Shown: in pieces, positions 18,473 to 24,361 of the stretch
How positions within the stretch are numbered: position 1 is the stretch's first letter
Layout: the number at the start of each line of letters is the position of its first letter
NCBI GenBank assembly: GCA_003427395.1
Contig: BFEA01000011.1
Coordinates: forward strand, 6,255,633-6,279,993
Source: Chara braunii
Taxonomy: Eukaryota > Streptophyta > Charophyceae > Charales > Characeae
DNA length: 24,361 nucleotides
Direction: 5' to 3'
Program-made: the position numbers and the translations under genes
The notes under the pieces: model-generated
Told to the model about the DNA's origin: nothing
The model's database searches: none
Seen by the model: only the letters and a program-made list of their open reading frames with translations

Positions 18473-19692
18473 GAGATAAAATTTTATCACTATGAAATTG
18501 TAAAAAAAAAAACAACGTAATTCATCCACATTAGGAGGTCAATCTGAAGGACTAAAATTTACCAAGCCTATGGTGCAAAATTGGCATCGCTGAAACGTAA
18601 TTCCCAACATGGGCTGCTGACCAAGTAGAACCAAGCAGCGGGCCTTCCGATTGTGGCCAAGAACTAAAACCCAAGAGAGGACCTCCTTGATGAAGAGATT
18701 AGTTCATGTCGCTATCGAAAGGATCGAGAGTCAGATTCAAAAAAAATATTAGGAGGATTCAGTCGTTATGGCATAACCAATACGAGAACCGCCGTTAATA
18801 TAACAAAACGGTGGGCCGCAGTTCCGGCCTGATCAATCGACTGTGGTGGATTGAGATCAAGATCGCCGATCCTCTCGCATTAGTCTTCAGGTGGGATGGT
18901 ATAATTATTTAGGTTAAAACCCATGTCCAAAGATTGAGAGTCCAATTATTGATTCTTAACTCCCCGGACACCCAACAAGATCCTGACAAATAAAGTTTAA
19001 AGTTGTGGGGAGAAACAATCGTTGTTTTCCTTGATGACTTCCACGATTATAGTACTCAATCAATATTCTCACTTGCAATCATCTTAATTATTTTTTTTGT
19101 ATTATTATATGAGTATGTGGGAGACCAAGGATAATACCCCGACAATGAGGAACGCACCAAGGAAGGCAGGGAGGATCGTTAACCGTATTTTCACCAGGGG
19201 ATCGGATTTTGACAACTTGCGAAGTCAAAAGGTCTTTATTCGCATATATATTCCCCATCGACGGGGATGTCTCTTAATAAGGTCTGGGAATATTATCAGA
19301 CTTGTTCATGTTTTTGTAGTCGACACAACGTTCACATCGATTATCATGATAAAACCAGTCAAACGTAAAGGGTGAGAGTTTTTTAACTTGACACCATGAG
19401 ACAGACGCTTCGATCACTAATGTTGTTAAATGGTCGCACAAACCACCGCGACAACGTGCAAAAAACAACAAGGGGTTAGTTTTTAAAACCTTCAACCGCT
19501 AGAGTCAGAGGGTTAGTCGAAAAGAATGAAATGCGGAATGCATCAACAACGTTCTAAGTTAGTTGAGAGTTCAAACGATACTACAAAACAACATTAATCA
19601 GGTCAATTCAACTGACATCGGACGTTGTTGAGCTCATCGGCTCCTACCTTTTTGCAAAGATGCGGGAGCCCTCGCGGCCATGTCACACAGGA
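18473..19692. other. No gene seen
   Basis: Mixed AT-rich and unique sequence. The word CATAACCAATACG occurs at about 18769 and again at about 15530, a possible trace of a dispersed repeat. A frame of 92 codons at 19097-19375 has no recognisable domain. Confidence 0.4.
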
Positions 19693-20098
19693 GTAAAAAC
19701 AAAACAAAACAAAAAACAACTTGGGAACGATGCAAAATATTCTGCGAACCGCCGAGATGGTCGTGGTAGAGTCGTCCCTTCGCCGCTCTAGCCGGGTGCG
19801 CCAGTTGTACATCCCGCGGTGTCCTACGACATGATAGGTTCTCACGGGGCATAAACTTTCCTTCCCTAAGGGGTTGTCACCACCCTTAGGGGCGTATCCC
19901 TACAGAGCTACTGACCCACATGCGAAAGTTTTTAAATGCAATCGCAGAGGTAGGTTAATCAAGGACGTTTGCTCGTGCGCTGTAGTATAAATACGCTTGG
20001 TTAACGCCAAGTGGACCCGAGCGTTGTTCGTCCCTTAGGGCGCTGATCTCCTAAGTACGAAGCGGACGTCAATCGACTAGGAGGGTCTCAACCAAGTG
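19693..20098 (-). mobile_element. tRNA-like SINE family, copy 2 (inverted)
   Basis: The reverse complement of 19775-20098 aligns by eye with 6978-7310: TAGTCGATTG (A-box position, 20070-20079), CTTAGG/CCTAAG at the anticodon-like stem, CGGGTCCACTT in the B-box position, TACAGCGCACGAGCAAACG, CTCTGCGATTGCAT, TTTCGCATGTGGGTCAGTA, GGGATACGCCCC, CTAAGGGTGGTGACAAC and CGCACCCGGCTAGAGCGGC. The anticodon-like stem differs from copy 1 (CTGGG/CCCAG) but stays paired. The element may end at a (TTTTG)n-like tail (plus-strand AAAACAAAAC at 19693-19722). The B box is decayed, so this copy is probably inactive. Confidence 0.65.
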
Positions 20099-21624
20099 TG
20101 AAACCCTCAATTGATCCGAGTCCCTTAGACACACAGTCAAAAGAAAGTTATAACACCCACACATAGTTACATAAAAAGAAAGTCGACCATAATCAACAAG
20201 AATATATATCCCATATGAAATGATAACTAAAAGAATATCAATCATCATCTAATACATCCAATAACACAAGTTTAAAATAAAATCCGACCTCCCGGGTCGA
20301 ATTCCACAAAAATCATACAGCCGCCAACAAGGAGTTGGCTACCGACAATAATATCGATGATGCCAACAGGGTAGTCAGTCTGCCTTAGTTTTGACTTGAA
20401 GAGACGCGTCACGAAAGTTATTCATTCCACCTACCGCCGACTTAAGATTAGACACGCACACATCCATCTTCATATGTTCCCGATCTTCTTGGATGACGGA
20501 CTGCTTTGAGAATGATTCTCAATCAGGTGCATTGCTTGAAGTGTTGCATGTCTCTCCCTCTAGGAAGTGGTCTGGGGTACTCCTCCTCTGCGCCCGAGCA
20601 CAAAGCTCAGATATCAGGAGTTGGGTTGACCCCACGGAATCGGCAAGTACCCCCTCCGTAGAACGGTCCAGTCTGTGTCGATAATAGGGCCGACTCCTGA
20701 AGCTACGAACCCCCGCCCCAGATGCTTCCTAGCGAAAGAGAATATGTCAATTGTGAGTAGTTTCCAGTTATTATTATTTCTCATAAGTTCAGGGTAACTT
20801 GGATGAAAAGAAATCAGAAGAGATAGAGAATAAAAGTCATTTGGACATGTATAGGCATAAGGTCGTTCGGGATAGAACAAGTAGGCCTCATGAAAATGCT
20901 AGATCAATTTAACTTTGTCTTCTTTATTTAAAATTATTTTTAAGACAGTCACTGGATTAACCATTTTCAAAATAACAAGTTTTTTTTTACAAACAGACAG
21001 ATAGTAAAAAGAAGGAAGACAATCGTTTTTATCTGTCTCAAATAAGCATAAATCAAACTCCTTTGTAGGCATCCTTCTACCTACCTGCACATCATGAAAG
21101 GCAAACAAGATCAGAAAAAAACAATACAATTTCATACTCAAGTCAGACCTTTTCATTCGCATGCATAACTCATACAACTTTTTCCGACCTTTTTTTTTGA
21201 ACATTCAAAACAACAGGGTCAAGCAAACTGTGGGTTCACACAGGTGTGAAGGGAAATCTGAATCAATCAACTAACTGACCTTCAGTGAAGTTCGATCCGA
21301 CCCACTCAAGAAAGCCGAGTAATATTCCAATCACATTTGAAAAAGACGATCGCTGTCATAACTGAAAATATGCAGCTCACATGAAACTGTGTGACTCACA
21401 ACTCCATAAGTTGTGGTCTTTCTCCGGAGCCACGGTCCACGTTCTCCCCCAACTCCACCAAAACTTAAACAGTGTAGCCCTCTAGGAGGGTGCTTCCAAC
21501 AATAAGTTTCATGTGGTCTCAACGTTCCAAACTGTCCCAATGCAGTCTCAATCGCACCTCTACCACCAAGGATACTTCCAAACCAGCTTGCAGATCCATG
21601 TCGCCTCAAATCACCGCGTCCGCA
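20099..21624. other. No gene seen
   Basis: AT-rich at 20130-20290 and 20900-21220, with balanced sequence at 20290-20720. A minus-strand frame at 20614-20880 reads smoothly but has no recognisable domain. No repeats comparable to those elsewhere were noticed. Confidence 0.4.
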
Positions 21625-21690
21625 ACCCAAGTTGGTCCCACTGGGTCCCAAGATGGTCCCAAGTAGTCCTGGGCAGTCCCACACCATCAC
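21625..21690 (+). repeat. Short ~10-11-bp repeat of GGTCCCA
   Basis: TTGGTCCCAC, TGGGTCCCAAG, ATGGTCCCAAG, TAGTCCTGGG and CAGTCCCACA follow one another, giving five diverged units. Confidence 0.6.
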
Positions 21691-21829
21691 CGACAATACC
21701 AAATAGTCCATAACTCAAAACCACTCGCCCTGCATGCCGCAAAAAAAATAAAGATGACCCTAGTTGAAAACCACATGTGTCGTGAGCCCCCCCCTCAAAA
21801 AAATGTCCTTCCGGCGTAAACCACAAGTA

Positions 21830-22520
21830 CCGCAACTCCAATAGCCACTGGTGCGAGCACTCACTCCGCGCTCTCTACATGTCGTCGGTCCAAGTACCAC
21901 CGCCGCACAGACCCAATCGTGCACCAGCATAAATTCGCCACAACCGTTGCGCACCTCAAAAATTTAACAGCGGAATTATCACTCGTCGTTGTCGCTAAAA
22001 CTGCTACCATGGTCGTCCAATAGCACCCCCACATGCTCACACACCACTGCCGCACAATCCCAAATGTGCACCAGTGTCCATACTTCTGCCGGATCATGAG
22101 ATAAATAGTCCACCATTACCACGCACATCAAAAATTAAAAGTCGGACTGCCGCTCCCCGCGCCGTCGAAATCGGTACCACGTCGCAGTGCCAAAAAACTT
22201 TGCAGCAACTTCCCACCAAAAATATCGCTGCCGTGCTAAAACTTTGGCAGCGTAACCTAAAAAAAAAAATATCGTCGTTGTCGTGCCACCAAACGAACAG
22301 CACCTCCCCTTAGGGAGACCTTGATGATGCCACGCCTTCAGTCCGACAGCACTTCCCCACACTCACGTTGAAAAAACCTTCAACGCCGCGCCGTCGATCC
22401 TGCAGCATCTCCCCACCGGTAGTGTTGTTGTCACCATGCCAAAAAAAATGGCAGCACTTCTAAAACAGTTGTTGCCGAGTCAGAATTTTGGCAGCGTAAC
22501 CCCTGACACACTCATGCCGC
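21830..22520 (+). repeat. Degenerate tandem repeats: ~150-180-bp units, then ~50-bp units
   Basis: In the first part, TCCAATAGC recurs (about 21838 and 22016), GCCGCACAGACCCAATCGTGCACCAG (about 21902) matches GCCGCACAATCCCAAATGTGCACCAG (about 22049), and CGCACCTCAAAAATTTAACAG (about 21951) matches CGCACATCAAAAATTAAAAG (about 22122). In the second part, GCAGCACTTCCCCAC-like words recur about every 50 bp (about 22202, 22248, 22299, 22348, 22402, 22450 and 22491), with TGCCAAAAA and TCGTTGTCG between them. The open frame running through its right end is a by-product of the repeat. Confidence 0.55.
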
Positions 22521-22713
22521 TTGCTGCACCTTCCAGCCCTGATGCAGCCTTATGGCCACAATACCAGCACGAAGGTGAGGCAGAGAGCCTCCAACCCTCG
22601 GCTATCAACAAAAAAATTGTGGCAAAATTTCATCATGGTTTCAACTTACACATAAGTTGGAACCAACGTACGAAAAGGGTGAAAAGGTGCAGCCAATTGT
22701 TTAGATGGGCCGG

Positions 22714-22807
22714 TTGCATGTTTCCAACCGTTTGCCAACATGAGGCCGATATGTTTTCAACATCTGTTCAACATTTGATCAACATAGTTCCAACATGTTT
22801 CCAACAC
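22714..22807 (+). repeat. 11-bp minisatellite CAACATGTTTC
   Basis: CAACAT-like words lie at 22725, 22736, 22758, 22769, 22780, 22791 and 22802, all in exact 11-bp phase, with diverged units at 22714 and 22747. Nine phases are covered without an indel. Three units make 33 bp, so the plus-strand frame shows an 11-residue pseudo-repeat. Confidence 0.75.
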
Positions 22808-23096
22808 GTCTGTCACTTTCGAATTTTATCGAAAGTCCCTCGCGAGGGAGTTGACAAGTGCGTGGAAGTGTCCTTTGAAACGTCAGTCGTTGGTGGAAGG
22901 GCAGCCCACAGTAGTGAACCTGGGTGGTTTCTGCGGTGTGAGGTGTTGTGGCGCGTAGGGCGAAAAAAAATAAGTGTTCGACATCAACAGATCAAAAAAA
23001 AAAAATGGAGGTTTTGTTGCGAGGAAAAAAAAAAAAAAAAAACAAGAAATTGTGCGAGGGCATTAATTTTAGCGTCCGAGGGCATTATTTTTTTTT

Positions 23097-23900
23097 TTGG
23101 TACGATGGTGCCCCCCCCGTAACTCGTTGATTGCCCCCCCCCCCCCCATCACTTCGTCCTCCCCCCTCCCAAAATGCGCCCTGCCACGTGGTTTGTTTTT
23201 TGGTAGAGGTCCGGTGCCGCTACGGTGCCTCTCCATTTTGGCCTTCCAATTTTTTACCGCATTTCGGCCTATTATGCCTCTGTCTCTTATACACATCTAG
23301 ATGTGTATAAGAGACAGGTGTGCAAGTGTGTTACGAAGAGCGATCAAGCGTTCCACGTGGTCCACCACCCAAAGAAAAAAAACAAAACCACGATGGTTGC
23401 CCCCGCCCCCCATAACCTCGTCCTCCCCCCTCCCAAAATGCGCCATGCCACGCGGTTTGTTTTTTGGTAGAGGTCCGGTGCCGCTACGGTGCCTCTCCAT
23501 TTTCGCCTTCCGATTTTTTACCTCATTTCGGCGTATTGTGCCTCCGGTGCCGTGCGGCTAAAGCCTGGTGTACCACAGGTATGTTTTTTCCAAGGCCGAA
23601 GCTTGGTTACCCTAGGCCGAGCCTCTTTTTTTTTTTTCGCAAGTCCCTTTTCTCGGTTTCACAGTACGAGGCCTTTTTTTTTTTTTTTTTTTTGCACAAA
23701 GCTAAAACCCCCGTAACGCGTTTTTTGTAGAGGCTCGGTGCCACTACGGTGACTCTCCCTCTCGGCCTTCCTTTTTTTTGCCACATTTTGGCCTATTTTG
23801 CCACTGGTACTGTTGAAGTGTGGCTGGTGTACCACAGGTACCTTTTTTCCAAGGTCTGCATTTGGTTCGCCTAGACCAAGGCTCTCTTTCGTTTTTTTTT
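23097..23900 (+). repeat. ~262-bp tandem repeat, three copies, interrupted by an adapter
   Basis: GGTAGAGGTCCGGTGCCGCTACGGTGCC-type sequence starts near 23202, 23466 and 23727 (spacing 264 and 261). Copies 1 and 2 share the upstream GTCCTCCCCCCTCCCAAAATGCGCC and GCCACGNGGTTTG. Copies 2 and 3 share the downstream TGGTGTACCACAGGTA and a TTTTTTCCAAGG hairpin region. Each copy holds an inverted pair AGAG(G)...(C)CTCT around the CCG...CGG core. Copies differ by several percent or more, so they are not simple duplicates. Runs of C (23134-23147) and T (23673-23693) are assembly-prone. Confidence 0.75.
23280..23317. other. Nextera/Tn5 mosaic-end junction adapter (library artefact)
   Basis: CTGTCTCTTATACACATCT (23280-23298) is directly followed by its reverse complement AGATGTGTATAAGAGACAG (23299-23317). 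This is the Tn5 mosaic end in head-to-head arrangement, exactly the circularisation junction of Nextera mate-pair libraries. It is synthetic and not genomic. The sequence on either side may come from different places. Confidence 0.97.
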
Positions 23901-24361
23901 CAAGGCACTCTTTCATTTTTTTTACCTTCCGGTACCTATTTGTCTTCACACCAGGTTTACCTCATTCTTGTTGACGTTCGTTTTACGTTTTTCGTTGTCT
24001 TCATCTACAGGCTCTGTGTTTTCACCATCTCCTTTGTGCTTCCTCCAGTAAGAGCGATTTTATACAAGGCTTGAACGTCTGCAGAAGCCCAGAGAGAGAG
24101 AGAGAGATCTTGTGGGAGACAACATCGCAGAGAGTCAGAGAGAGAGAGAGCGAGAATTGTTGCGGGGAGTTGCACTGCTACTTGACAAGGTACGGTATCT
24201 CACTCTCTCTCTCCTTTTTTTTTTTTTTCCACTTTCTTCTTCTTTTTTTTTTTCTTCTTCTTCTTCTTCTTCTTCTTCTTCTTCTTCTTCTTCTTCTTCT
24301 TCTTCTTCTTCCTTTCTTTTTTTCTTCCTTTCTTTCTTTCCTTATTTCTTTCGTTTTTTTT
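23901..24361. repeat. Terminal low-complexity region: (GA)n, poly-T and (TTC)n
   Basis: GA tracts lie at 24091-24107 and 24136-24150, CT and T tracts at 24199-24230, and a long (TTC)n run at about 24251-24312, followed by T/C-rich sequence to the window end. No gene is seen. Confidence 0.85.

Noticed and set aside
22436-23122. 228-codon open frame on the plus strand
   Set aside because: It runs through the ~50-bp and 11-bp minisatellites and poly-A stretches. No domain is recognisable and the codons follow the DNA repeats.

Overview
This window looks like repeat-rich, non-coding nuclear DNA from a complex eukaryote. No intact protein-coding gene could be supported. It is crowded with microsatellites (GA, CA, ATT/AAT and TTC runs, poly-A, poly-T), minisatellites, longer tandem repeats and tRNA-headed SINE-like elements, plus two decayed coding fragments. 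Two clues weakly suggest a plant or streptophyte alga: a diverged LSU rRNA fragment (about 466-620) that I recall as fitting plant 25S better than animal 28S, and a group II intron maturase fragment (17404-17820), since such introns are common in plant and algal mitochondria. The organism remains uncertain.

Layout. 1-1160: two SINE-like units, the first joining a tRNA-like head to LSU rRNA-derived sequence, the second ending in a 26-nt poly(A). 1247-1720: a degenerate ~180-bp tandem repeat. 2109-3980: no recognisable gene. 3984-5215: the most striking element, 18 hairpins sharing the 9-mer CATAAGTTG, mostly about 60 bp apart, arranged as a seven-hairpin block duplicated at an offset of about 774 bp. 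Stems differ between hairpins but stay paired, with compensatory changes between block copies. 5600-5812: a ~84-bp triplicate. 6978-7400 and, inverted, 19693-20098: two copies of one dispersed tRNA-like SINE family. 8460-8600: a 20-bp minisatellite. 9752-10255: a composite satellite alternating (CA)n with a unique core. 10960-11690: AT-rich sequence with a palindromic TTATA/TATAA motif. 12975-13196: two facing tRNA-like heads. 14575-14647: a compact pair of interleaved inverted repeats.

15704-16804 is a broken retroelement Gag-like gene (coiled coil followed by a degenerate CCHC knuckle), and 17404-17820 is a broken maturase domain X. They lie on the same strand in AT-rich DNA, but nothing links them functionally. 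21625-22810 holds several minisatellites. 23097-23900 is a ~262-bp tandem repeat interrupted at 23280-23317 by a complete Nextera/Tn5 mosaic-end junction. That junction is a library artefact, so contiguity across it cannot be trusted. The window ends in GA and TTC microsatellites.

There is no operon or pathway here. The interest lies in the structured repeats, the SINE families and the relics.
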